Origin: Rhizodiscina lignyota
Taxonomy: Eukaryota; Ascomycota; Dothideomycetes; Aulographales; Rhizodiscinaceae
NCBI GenBank assembly: GCA_010015805.1
Contig: ML978141.1
Span: 124,001-188,000 of the forward strand
Length of the DNA stretch: 64,000 bases
Direction of reading: 5' to 3'
This document shows, one piece after another, positions 32,416 to 44,177 of this stretch (position 1 is its first letter; each line of letters opens with the position of its first letter). The translations under genes were made by a program, and so were the position numbers. The notes beneath the pieces are model-generated. The model worked only from the letters and a program-made list of their open reading frames with translations, was not told where the DNA came from and ran no database searches.

Positions 32416-33590
32416 ATGGCGCAATCCAAGGAAGCAGCAACTCAAAAGCTCGCGGATATCGGAGAGGGGACTAAGAAGGTTGCGGTGACCAGCACAGCTG
32501 TCCAGCAGAGCGACAATGTCGCGCACGCCCTTGCCGGAGCAGGCGGAGGACTGCTATCAATGGCCCTGACGTACGACGCCCACCCAATCTCCATCTCTCA
32601 CGATCATACTCAATATGTGCACCAGGTACCCCCTGATCACCCTCTCCACGCGCGCGCAGGTCGAGTCCAAACGTGCAGATACGTCCACACTCGATGCGGC
32701 CAGGCGAATAATTAAGCGGGAGGGGCTTGTTGGTTTATATGCGGGCTTGAACTCTGCGCTCTTCGGCATTAGCGTCACAAACTTCGTATACTACTACTGT
32801 ATGGATACATCCCGCGGCGCTTTATATCCATGCCGACTGATATGCGATCATGCTAGGGTACGAATGGACGCGCGCCTTCTTTGAGAAAGCTGCCATCAAG
32901 GCCGGTCGTGCCTCCAAGAGACTCACCACTATCGAATCCATGATTGCGGGTGCTATTGCCGGTGGCGCAACTGTACTCCTCACGAACCCCATTTGGGTCG
33001 TAAACACACGCATGACCGCACGCACGAAAGCTTCCGAAGACCAAGTACTTCCTGGCTCTAAGCCGGCGAAGTCGCCATCCACAATCGGGACTTTCCTGCA
33101 GATTATCAGGGAAGAAGGATTTTCGAGGCTGTTCGCAGGTGTCATGCCAGCGTTGGTACTGGTCATCAATCCAATCCTGCAGTACACGTTCTTTGAGCAG
33201 CTGAAGATTGTATTGGAGAGGAGGAGACGCGTGACCCCGACGGATTCCTTTTATCTTGGCGCCATCGGCAAGCTGGTCGCAACTACCATTACTTATCCAT
33301 ACATCACCGTGAAGAGTAGGATGCATGTCGCCGGTAAGGATGGTCCGAAAGAGGACATGTTCCAGAGCTTCAGCCGAATCGTGAAGGAAGAGGGTTGGAA
33401 AGGGTTGTATGGAGGTGAGCTTGATGACATTTGTTCTGATTTGCGTTGAATTGGTATTAACACACATGCGGCAGGCATCGGCCCAAAGGTTACGCAGAGT
33501 GTTCTGACTGCCGCATTTCTGTTCGCCTTCAAAGATGCTCTTTACGAAGCTACCATCAAGGCCAGACGGACCATCGCGTCGAGGAAATAA
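32416..33590 (+). CDS. Peroxisomal membrane carrier, PMP47/ANT1-like
   Basis: Exons 32416-32570, 32626-32798, 32857-33414, 33475-33590; 333 aa, the normal carrier length. Three carrier repeats are present, each with its Px[ST]xxx[RK] signature: YPLITLSTRAQ (formed across intron 1), NPIWVVNTRM and YPYITVKSRM. NFVYYYWYEWTRAFFEKAA, formed across intron 2, and the adenine-nucleotide-type sequence context match peroxisomal PMP47/Ant1 rather than inner-mitochondrial carriers. The expected role is exchange of ATP for AMP across the peroxisome membrane to support fatty-acid activation. The exact substrate is inferred. Confidence 0.9.
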
Positions 33591-34579
33591 GAGCAGCATC
33601 GTTGCGGCACGCGAAATGAGATCCAATGCGATGAAGATGTCATCACTGCGACATGACGGACCGAAACGGATGAACTCGGAGTCACCACGCGTCCTTCCGA
33701 GAGTTGGAAATTGAACAGCTTAGCCAAATATAAGAAAATGGTTCGCAAGTCGCAACACATTACTATATGGAAGTTCTGGTAGTACGATTGTCGAATGAGG
33801 TGAAAATTAACAAATGGACTATGATACCACCGCCACAATGGGCAAATGGAGGTTATTTGGAGTTATGATATTGGAAAACGTGTTGTGTAGATATTGCTGG
33901 TAAAGCAGACGAGATGTTTTGCAATATTTGCTTTGCAACTACAGACTGACCACATTCATCAACAAAACAGTCCGCGTGTTTGCATTTCTTGCGTCCAGTC
34001 GAGCCTCATGTGTGAGCCCGCACTGTTGAGCGAGAGTTAAACCTGAGCATATGTGAACATCCGCACTACATACATTATTGGTGGTCCCTACGTTCAGACA
34101 GACTGCTCTCCTCCCATCCAAAGCCACCGGAAATAATTGTATGGCAATAAAGGATTCAAGGGGTCGCCGCGCAGACAGCCACATGCAGCCTTATGCAGAC
34201 ATCCTTCGGCGCGATTTCTGAACAGACATTTAATGCACCTAATCTTCTTCAGTACTCAGCACTCGCTTTGAAGCTGAGCAATCTCCATTGTTGAACGTTG
34301 TTAAAGACGACATTGTTTTAATTCGCCGAAACAAAGGAAGCAATGTGGCACATGCCATTCGCCTGACACTCGACACGCGCATTGTTCGCTGTAACGCGCA
34401 ATATACCTCACCTTATGCCTACCCATCTTAATCCCAACATCCCCCGCCATGAGGCTTAGCAGAGTTCAGGCTCATTCCCGGACCTTTGTATGTCTACTCG
34501 CGACCCTGCGGATTAGTCTCGCGTCTCTAAACTAACTTTACCAACCTTACGAGCAGTGGACTCGACGTCATACCGCGCC
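33591..34579. other. Spacer, no gene recognised
   Basis: Roughly 1 kb between the carrier and HookA genes. It should include the carrier 3' UTR and the HookA promoter. Only short frames are seen. Confidence 0.45.
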
Positions 34580-37329
34580 ATGGATAGTACTTCATCCGCG
34601 TTAGCTTCCGCCCTCTTTCAGTGGATCAATACTTTCGCCCTTCCCTCACGCGTAGAATCATGGAGAGATTTGGAGGATGGGCAGATTCTGTGGCTGGTGC
34701 TGCAGAACATCGACCCGGGCTATTTTCAAGGCTCCTTGCCTGGGACGGATCGCAAGTCGACCGACAATTGGATACCGCGATGGCAGAACTTGAAGCATAT
34801 CGACCGGATGGCTACAACGTACATTCGGGACGAGTGTGGACAGTTACAATACCTTTCCAGGAATATGAATCCGGATCTCAAGGCTATAGCTATAGATGGC
34901 TCACCGGAGCAGAGCCTCAAGGTACGCCATATCTCACCTCGCCATCTGAGCGCTTCGCCCATGCTAACAGTTCCGATCATGTTGCAGTTACTGCAGTCTG
35001 TCCTGCTAGCTGCCATGTATTCCCCCGTATCGAACCAGCGCATGGTGAAAATAATGCAGGGGCTGGGTGGGAAAGTAGGAGCTCCCATAATGAACGCCAT
35101 ACAGGAGGCAGAAGCATTAGATGCTAGGCTTGAGGAATATGGCACGTCACAAGATGACAGTAATGATATTGACACTTCAGGGGAGTCAGATTCTGCGCCG
35201 CGGGGGGCTTCGTTCGATCGAGACCCAGAGCTGGAGCGAGAAGAGAAGCTCATCCAGGCCATGCAGAAGAATAAAGAGTTGGATGATCAGGTCACATTGT
35301 TGACGGAGGACAAGAAAGAAGGCGAGGAGACAATCGCGAAGCTCAAGCAGCGGCTTGCAGCTACTGAGGACGAGCTCGAGCGGCGGCAGCAGCACGGCAT
35401 AAGTGACCAAGATCTAGACGACTACAGATCCAAGTCGCAAAGTGAGCGAGACTACATCGCTGAGTTGGAGTCTGACCTTCAATTCAATAAATCCAAGGTC
35501 GAGGAGCAAGATCGACAGATCGAGCGACTCAAGGAAGATGCCACGACAAAGCAGCAACTACGCGACGAGTTACAATTGGCCAAGGCGGAATGCGACGAGC
35601 TCGCATCAAAAGCCAAAGCGACTGAGAATCTCAAGAAGAAGATCCAGGTCCTCCAGGACGACGCCAAAAGCGCTGCCTCGCTCCGTAGCCAGCTACAAGC
35701 TGCCAACGAGAAGTTGGAAGAGCTGGAGCCCCTCAGAGACGAAAACATAATGCTCCGGAAGGCAAACGAGGAGAGTGCCAAAGCAATCGCAAATGGTGAA
35801 CAGGCAGTGTTCGACCAGAAGACTGCTCGGCAACATAAGGAGCATGAATACAATGTCCTGTTGCAGAAGTACGACCAGCAGAAAGATATGAACGCTCGTC
35901 TTATGGAAACGATTCGTGAGCAAGAGGAGCATATACGCGACTCGGGCAACCAAGGAGGGGACGGTGAGCGCCTGGAAAGCCTTGATGATGAGTTGGAGGC
36001 CACAGAGAAGAGCCAACAAGTCTTGTCAGTCGCCCGCGCTGCTTTTATGTTTACAGGTGCATTAATGCGTCGATACAGATCAAAGGCAACCACCAAGGCC
36101 GCAGCCACAGATGCTGTCCTGCTCCAACAAAAGTTGGATGCTCAAAGCTATCGCGTCCACGACCTCGAAGAGAAGTATCTCAACGTTTACCAGGAAAACC
36201 TCGGTCTCAACGATGTTATCACGACTGGAGCTGGCTCTGACCAGCTGGAAGAGACGTCGTACTTTGTGCGACAGCGAGATCAGCTCCAAGCGACCTCAAA
36301 GGAGCTTGAAGGAACCAAGAGCAAATATATTGCGTCTACATCTGAACTTGCTGACCTCAAGCACCGTCTAGCTGCCGCAGAGACCGGCGACTCGAATGCC
36401 AACGTGGAAGCACTCAAGTTCAACAAGGAGCGCCAGGAGCATACCGAAAAGCTTGAGCTCGACAATCAAGAACTTCGAGATCTCGTTTGGCATGCTCTGA
36501 AGCGCGATAACGCCAACGTCCCCGATGATATCCGCGAGTCTAATGAATACAAGCTTATCCGCGAACAGCTAGTAGTGCTTCATGCCGCGTCTTCCGCAGA
36601 CGCTCCACAGACAATCGATCACACGGCAGCGCGACTCGCAGACAGAGCTATCAAGGCTGGAAAGGAGCTCCAAGATACGACAAAGGTAGGCGACCAGTTC
36701 ACTTACCATCACTCTGCATCAGGGGACATCAACCCCGCGCCAACTGCACCGCGTCCCGCGCTTCAACGTTCGTCATCCGGTACTCCCGCCCTGCAGTTCT
36801 CGAGCGAGAGTACAGGTGACAAGTTCCCTTGTTGGGCAGGCATGGGCTTCGAGGGTCCCTATCTTCACTCGGTCAAAAAGCCGTCTTGGTGGAGTAGTAT
36901 GTTTACCAAGAATCCTCGCTAATGTCGGTAAACAGCGCGCGGAAGAGCATGTTGCTCAGATCCAATCGCTACAGCGCGAGCTCGAGATGGCAAAGAAAGT
37001 CGGAGGCGACGGAGCCTTGGTATGTGTGACCGCGGATGTCATTGACATCGGCATTTTGGCAGTGCGCAAGAGTCCTTCTGACAAGCGACATACAGCCTGC
37101 GGCTTCGCAGCAGGAGCTCGTCAACCTGCGCCGGGAGAACAAACTCCTCACAAGCGCGTGGTACGATCTTACATCACGGCTGCAAAGCAACACAGTCGTC
37201 CTCCAGCGACGCAGCGAGCCGCCGAAGAGCTGGCTAGGCAGGCAACGGCTTGCGGTCGGGCAGGGTGGAGGAGGAGGATCCACGGTGCGTCGCATCTCGT
37301 CTCGTCCTTCTCCAGATCTTGCTTCCTAG
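34580..37329 (+). CDS. hookA: HOOK-family dynein adaptor (HookA-like)
   Basis: Exons: 34580-34921, 34988-36024, 36079-36896, 36946-37019, 37096-37329; about 834 aa. The N-terminal 160 residues are a Hook domain: LFQWINTFALPSRVESWRDL, then SLKLLQSVLLAAMYSP after the first intron. From about residue 190 to 700 the protein is heptad-rich coiled coil. The C-terminus ends in NKLLTSAWYDLTSRLQSNTV and PPKSWLGRQR, the fungal Hook cargo/FHIP-binding end. HookA links dynein to early endosomes for transport along microtubules. The ATG at 34580 fits the Hook start better than upstream frames. Introns 34922-34987 (66 nt) and 36025-36078 (54 nt) are stop-free multiples of three; the second removes a hydrophobic stretch from the coil. 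The 36897-36945 junction is the least certain. Confidence 0.85.
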
Positions 37330-39713
37330 TTCCTTGTTGCTTTAACCTTTTCCCTGGGTGGGCTCTCCCGCCTGGTCGATTTTCACATGGATGGATTGTG
37401 GGTCGGCGACTCTCGGGGTTATTTACTTTAGTCGGCAGTTTGATGTTCCATTTGTCGTCTACTTAATATTATCTCTGCTATTGCGTTGGCGTAGTTTTCG
37501 ATTTCGTCTGCTGATTGCAGATTCTCTTACACGTTCTTCTCATATGAAGGCTATGTGATGCTTTGTGTTTCCCACCTTTCCTATTCGAGCATGATCCCTG
37601 TGCAAATCCTGACACGCTGGCAACTGCAGAGACGATGACAGGCGCCTCAACGACGATGAAACAAGGCGGTGAACTGTGCCCGCTGCGATTCGATGACGAG
37701 TGCGCGAGCACGATTGGATTTTCCATGAATTCCTGAAATGCGGGAGGCGGGAAACCGCACGAATTGTTTCGACGTCGCTAGCAGCCGCGGCAGCACCTCG
37801 AAACACTGCGGGGGGCTTTGGGATGACTGCCGACTGCTGCGGTAGAGGATCGTTTATGCGTTGGCCGCGAAAAGACTCGGCGAATCGTTTGGTGCATTCC
37901 TCATCTTTGTACGTTTTCTATCAGCATGCGCGGCGTGCCGGTCACCTTTGTGTTTACTCATACCCCAGTGCGCGATTGAGAGGTGCGCGAGAGGCGAGGT
38001 CTTGGGACCGGTCACTGCATAGTACGAACGGCGTTCACGCATTGGTGGGGACGCTCTGCAATAGAAGTGGGCTACTTTCGACTTGCGCAGTATCGCGCTG
38101 CAGTCTCTCGCCAACGCGTTGGATTGGGCAGCACTGTAGATCCGCTTGCGCCTTTTCCGCGCAGCGCTTGTTGGAAATTGTATTTGCTTTTCCTCATGTA
38201 AAGGCTCGTGTTGTGCCTTTGCGCTGCCTCACCTTGAGGGATGTGCATCGCGCGTCGAACGCACACCACAACTCTGCGTGTCTCACTCTTATTTCGTTGC
38301 ACGTATTGCGTTCTAGACTACTGCTTTCTTATTCCCGGTCGTCGATCTCCAGCAGACTACAGTAGTTGGGCGCTTGGTCGGAGTTCGGCATCGCGCGCGG
38401 TGCGTTCGGGAGGCCCTCCGTGCGTGTGCTCTCCTCGTTTTGCCTTCTGACATGGCTGTCACTACTGCCCTTCTCTTCGCGCGCCCTCCGGCGGTTTTTC
38501 AGCAGCAACTGGTGTTGGGCAGCGGGCCGGTCAGGAAGGTCAATCAAGGCTGTCCCCTTCTGCCTGACTCGCTTCCCGGTTCTCGAGTCCTCGTTGCTCG
38601 ATGCTTTTGTTTCCTACGACTCGTGAACGAATACGATGGAGCGCTCCCTCGCGCACCCACCCGTCTCCAAAGCTGCTCCTGCAACTGTGCTCTAATTATC
38701 AAATCTTCACGCGCCGTTCCACACCCACTGCCGGTGGGAGGAGTGACGTTCCCTTTTCGGGAACCGGTACCCGCACGTTCGTCATCAGTCTCGTCGCCAT
38801 CAGCTGGATTGGGATGTAGCAGGCTGCTTATAGGTGACATGTAGGTGATATGCGTCCTGTTGCCTCACCATGGCGTGAGGCGGGATCAACCGCAAATCTT
38901 GTCTCAGTGCCTCATGCGTTGGTTCCGCCATAGAGGTAAGGGGATTCGGTATTTGATGCCTAATGTTTGAAATTTACGATACAACGTGAAAACGAGACAA
39001 GATATGAAGCAGAAAGTTGCAATGGCCTCTAACGCTCCGTTGACTTGGGTGTCGGTGACGCCCAAGCTATGTACTCTCTCATAGTCCTCGCAGAGTTCGG
39101 TGCAAAAGGAGGATAGTACATAGATACTGCTTTGCTAGCTAGCTACGAGTAATTACACAATGGCCACAGCTCGGTGAGAGCTCCGTGATGATCATCTATA
39201 CAATCTTTGTGCCCGCGGGGCTCTGGTGTTGGTCTACATATCAGTTTTTTCCACCTGCCTCCCAAGGTTGGTAGATCTGGGGAAAGGAGTACGTCAAGTA
39301 CATCGTGAGTTTTGCAGCCAGTGCTCATAATGGCCAGCTAGAATAAAACAGTAGAAGCATGTTCGTGAGGTCGTTGCGCTCAATCTCGGAGCCGTGCCAG
39401 AACGACAAAAGGAAAGGAAACAAAATTCGTCGCACACGTTTGTGGCTTTGAAAAAGTACAGATAGCAGAATTGCAAAGACAATAGAAGGACCGTTCCCAC
39501 ACCGCTATGCAAACGAGGTAACAAGATAACATAGAAGAAATGAAGGGCTCTTGTGTGGCCTTGAAATCAAAAACAATCGCTCAAAAGCAACGCTAGAACA
39601 ACTGAAGGAATAGAGCGCTCTGCCGACCCAATGAATGCAAACAAAAGAAATGGTTGTGGATATAATCGAGTCCTATCGTCCGTGTGCGAACCGTCGAACC
39701 TCCCTCCGCGTAA
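37330..39713. other. Convergent gap of 2.4 kb without recognised gene
   Basis: This lies between the 3' ends of HookA and a Myb-like gene. Long frames such as 37700-38365 (+) and 38544-38840 (-) are in GC-rich sequence where chance frames are long, and none resembles a protein family. CT- and CGC-rich tracts at 38100-38700 look promoter-like, so an unrecognised or non-coding transcript is possible. Confidence 0.35.
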
Positions 39714-41040
39714 TTAAGCCTTTGTGACTTCTTCGCCCCGGGAGCCAGTCTTCGCGATGGGCGAGTCCTGTTTCATCGCAGGATCGTGGTACCACTGCTC
39801 TCGATCCCTCTCTCTTTCTGCTTCCTTTTCCCTCTCTCTATCACCAACCAGTTCCATTTCTTCAACCTCGCTCTTCACATTCCTCCGATCATCTCCAGCT
39901 CCTTCGTTCAGAGGTGGGAGAAGAATACCGCTCGTGCCTCCAATACTGGTGCTCTGAGTCCGACTCCTCCTGCCTTGCGCACTGCTCCTCCTTCGCTTCC
40001 CAGGCCCTACTTCCTCGCCTGCCCTAGAAATCGTCGCGCCTGGAGTAGTAGGAGTTGGCGTTGGTCCTGTTGTGGCTGATGGTGGAGATCGACTTGTGCG
40101 AACGTTTTGCGGGTTGATGAGGAACGGTCCATGGTTTGCGCGCGAGGCGATCTCATCAGGTCCCATTGCCCAGATAGCATCCTCGACAGCACGAGAAGGA
40201 AGGCCCATCTCTTTACCAATGCAGTCCCATATCTCTTTTCGGAATCTGGTGGTTTAAATGTTAGGAAAAAGTGGCTTAGAGTCGTCTGCGTGGTTGGAGC
40301 AGTGATTGCGACAAAGACGGCAGAAACGATTGCAAAAACGACGGGTGCATTCAAGGGCAACTGCTGGAGAATAGGCGTTCATTGTGGGCAAAAGTTCACG
40401 CGCTGGCTTACCTCATGTATAGACGCGCAAGAGTGTTCTTCTTCTCCTCGTTCCACTCTTGCTTCTTCTCGCTATAGTTCTGGTACCGTAAGCGGCAGCT
40501 TGTCGAACTGCGCCCAGGTATGCGCTTCGCAATGTCCTCCCATTTCATGCCTGTGCGACGGAGCTCCACGTTCAACTGTGTCTCTTCGTCGTTCCATTTC
40601 GACGCCTTCTTGGCTGGCTCTCCTGGGAGCGGCGTCGGCGGCGCTGAGCGCTTGTTTAGGCTCGACGAGACGCTGGGCAAGGTCGTGATGGGATGGGGGC
40701 TGTAGGCTGAAGAAGTCGCTGGAGGATTAGCTGAGGGAAGAGGGTAGAGAGTCCGCTGCTGAGAGGAGCCATGGTGGGGATCTGCGAATTGCGCTGGCGA
40801 TGGGAGAACGGGGCTTCGCTGAAGAGGAGCATTGGATGGGGCTGGTAGAAGACTGTTGTAAGGTCCGATCGTCACTGGAGTTGGTGTAGAGCCATACGTG
40901 GAAGCTGGGGTGTAAGGAGACGGTTCTGCAATAAATGCCTTGGAACCACCAGTCGACGAGGTCGCAGAAGTGGTACTTCTGTTTCCTCTAGGAGGAGGAG
41001 ACTCTGAGTCTCTCGACTCGATGAGCCTCGAGATATCCAC
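39714..41040 (-). CDS. Myb/SANT-like DNA-binding protein
   Basis: Exons 41040-40412 and 40245-39714, 386 aa, with a 166-nt intron. After about 145 residues of Pro/Ser-rich sequence comes a Myb-like repeat: KASKWNDEETQLNVELRRTG, MKWEDIAKRIPGRSSTSCRLRYQNY, with the regularly spaced Trp residues. The following region (RLYMRFRKEIWDCIGKEMGLP, made across the intron) is a second helix-rich repeat seen in fungal homologues, then a disordered tail with an Arg/Glu-rich run. It is probably a nuclear transcription or chromatin factor. The N-terminus reads VDISRLIESRDSESPPPR from a GTG codon; an in-frame stop lies only 8 codons upstream (41064-41062) and no ATG precedes the Myb repeat, so the true start is either non-AUG or on an unseen upstream exon. 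Confidence 0.75.
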
Positions 41041-44000
41041 GACGAAGGTGTTGAGGCAGGCTTAACCAAAGTCTCGCCTGCTGAACTGGTCGAAGACTGG
41101 GAGTCGAGGTCGAACAACACCACATCCAGAGGAAGACGATCGAGTCACGGTTCCAGAGTCGTCCTATATGGCTTCTAGATGAGAACAGGACTGCTGTTTC
41201 CGAACTGTAGATGCTTCTTCTAGCCAAAACACCTGGAGCCCCGGCCGTTCCCAATCAGTCGATGGTCAAGGGTTCGTGATCCGCTTTTCGAGCAGGCGTT
41301 TGCTTCAGAGTATAGGAGGACTTCATCAAACAGATATTACCAGTGATTTCGCAAAGCGCTCCTGACAGTTCCTCTGGTGTTGTTGTACAGCAAAACGAAG
41401 TGATGACGCTTTCGTAAGTCGCCAGCGTCAAGCGGAAGTTTCGCGCTTTGACAGCAAAACGAAAGCGGCGGAGCCGGGAATCTTGTATGTCTACTAGACA
41501 GGGAGGATCTTCCAGATTAGAACGTGAATCGACGCCCAGCAGACTAAACAGGTTTGGTAATATTCGCAGCGCATGCGGCTCCGGAACACCTTGGCTCTTG
41601 CGAGAATGCGGAGGTATGCAAGTAAGTGCTACAAAAACAGCCACAGGGAAACGTGGTGGATAGCACGGACGCGTTAAGGGTGAGATGTGAAGAGGCGTTG
41701 GTAATAAACTGATGGGATGGAAAGACGTGCTGTCATTCGTGCTCTCAGATCGGGAGTCGAGCTGCCAGTCACGTCTGGCGTCTCAATGGTCGCCTCCACG
41801 AGCGCTTTTTTGGGCCGACCCAACGGCCACCGAACAGGGGATGAAACACACAATATCCAATCGAGTGTGGCAAAGGCTGCTAAGAATCTGAGCCACCCTG
41901 TCTACAAACGGATGGAGGAGGAATGTGGACAGTCAGTTCGAGCATGCAAAATGGCGAAATAGAAAATTTGCGGTGCATGACAGCTAGCTGTTTGGACGAC
42001 CACGGACTACTTAGCCAGGCCCTGTCAGATGCGCCACAAGATCCAGCGCCTGTCCCGGGATCAACCTCACAGTTCGAAAATGAAGACAGCTGATCACGGC
42101 CATCCATCAGAAAGCGTCGCCTCGTCTCAGCAGGCCCCAAGCAGCTCCAGAAAAGCACTGCCATTCTCATGGAGTGACGTGGCCACCCGTTAGGCGAAGG
42201 GAACGAGCGCAAGAATACAAGAACCTTGGCCCTCCCCAATCTTGCACTGCGGTTTATTCGAGCAAGATCTCGTCGCAGCACCTACCTGCCTACCTTCTGG
42301 GAACGGCGATTCAGTGCAAAGTCGGTGAGGACTCCCAGGGATATCTGGTCTTTGTAGGGCTAAGTCGGATCGAAGCGCGATGTGTTGGCGAACGATGATC
42401 TGCAGACCAGTTTAGGGGTGGGAAATACCATCTCCCGCCAGCCGCCCAAAAAATAAGCTTAGCTAAGTAGTGCCCATGGCCTAGAGGAGCAGGGGGGCAG
42501 GTGATGTATGTGATGTGCACTTGAAGCCGAGTAGCGCTTCAACGGTGCGCTATGGCGAAAGCTTCCTCTCTGGGAATTTGATACAGAATAGCGGTCAGTT
42601 GCCGGCTCGGGCAGCCGGAGAAATTTGTTTCAAAGGTCTCAAGAGGCGCAAGATACACGGTTTGCGGGTAGCAGCAACAGCGGAAGCGGCTGCCGTCGGG
42701 CGTGCTGGTGCAACGAAATCAATTTTTTCCACGTGAACAAAAGGTCTTCAAACGCCGGAGGCCATATTTGGCGCCTGAAGGAGGTGCCGGTGCATGACGA
42801 GAACCCGTGTTCGTGTAACCGAGGTGAGAGGGAGGGCAGAATGATGCAGCGAGCGGTGAAAAGGAGGCCGATTGCTGGAGCTGTTGGCGGGAGGTTCGAG
42901 ACGTCGATCGAGCATGTTGTACATCTGCAAATAGAGCAGATGGCGCCATCATGCCACACCAAGCCTGCATGCGGAAGACGCCTCAGAGCCTATAATACAG
43001 CCTTATATAACCCCGGGCGCTCTGCTACCAAGCAGCTGGGTCGAAGGAGGCCAAGGATCATGTTGACAGAACGTCATACTTGTTGACTGCAACAACCTCG
43101 AGTCAGATGCAGCGCTATTGGACTCCAAAAGCAAGCTGAGATAGAGCGAACAGGTGTTTGCCGGCTGAATGAGGGGCACGGTGCACGCGATCCTTGGGCG
43201 TACGGCACGGCCAAGGGTCCTCTGGTAAAGAAAAACCAATAGGGGAATACAGCGGTGCTGACCAGAGCGCGCTCGCATGCTCCACACTAGACAACGCAGC
43301 AGAGGAGTGGTAACGTGCCGGCAAAATATGCTCCTCTTCACTGCTTCAGACACTCCATCGACGTTGACACTGCCGTAAGAACGGCAAAAACCGCTCTACA
43401 CGGTGGTGCAGTAAGCCCTAGAGCCAGCTACCCAGCGTGCTGGAGACGGCGATGGATGATGGAGTTCTTGAGCCTCCTGGCACCCACCGAGCGTTCTCAT
43501 GCACGGTAGCTAGTTCGACGGCGCAGTCGGAGGCAATTCCTTTGCCGGGATCCATCGACTTGGCCGTTCTCGCCCTAAAAAGCACTGAGTTGGGACGAAA
43601 AAGAACAAAGAGCTGTGGCATCCCTTCCCTGCCGCATGATCGCACGTTTGCAGGGAGCGCAGGCTCGAGGAGATCGGAAACAGAGCCGCGCGAACCGACA
43701 AAGCAATTGTCGGCGGCGCTGGCAGAGCATTTCAGCGAGGACAGAGCAGCTGGAAAGGCGATGGTGGTTGGTGGAGGGCGGAGGGTGGCGTGGGGGCTTC
43801 CGGAAGTCGGTCACGTGCCACGTTTGCGCAGAACTGTGGCGAGTGACACGGCGAGCCTCACCTCTGCTGCCTCTGGGCTGGTGTTACATGAAGGAAATGC
43901 AATATCAACCATCCTGACACGCCCCTCTTCCCACCACTCGCTGTTTTCTCCACTCACCGCTTCCCGGCTGCTGGCCGCCGGCTTGCTTTGGCTTGGACTC

Positions 44001-44177
44001 CACGCCTTTGCGAACAGCCCTCTTCCCTGGCGTCGCCTTCCTTATCCAGCCCACTTTACCGCTGCATCATAACCTTCTGCTTGAGAGCACATTTCTGCAT
44101 CGCAAGACCCCCGACTGCCGGATATTTGCTGCTCCCGACTACCTAGTGCCATCCACAGACACCACCTCAGACACACG
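41041..44177. other. Gene-poor divergent region of 3.1 kb
   Basis: This separates the Myb-like gene (minus) from tubulin cofactor B (plus). A 129-codon minus frame at 41255-41644 and plus frames at 42625-43086 and 43437-44072 have no recognisable features. The Myb 5' leader or a missed first exon probably lies in the left part, and the cofactor B promoter in the right. Confidence 0.35.

Noticed and set aside
37700-38365. 221-codon plus frame in the HookA-Myb gap
   Set aside because: Sequence is Arg/Ser/Cys-rich with no domain pattern and lies in GC-rich DNA where long chance frames occur on several frames at once.
41255-41644. 129-codon minus frame upstream of the Myb-like gene
   Set aside because: Considered as its missing 5' exon, but no splice pair joins it in frame to the Myb N-terminus and the text is not family-like.
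43437-44072. 211-codon plus frame before tubulin cofactor B
   Set aside because: No family likeness, low-complexity Ser/Arg/Leu composition, and overlapping frames of similar length on both strands.
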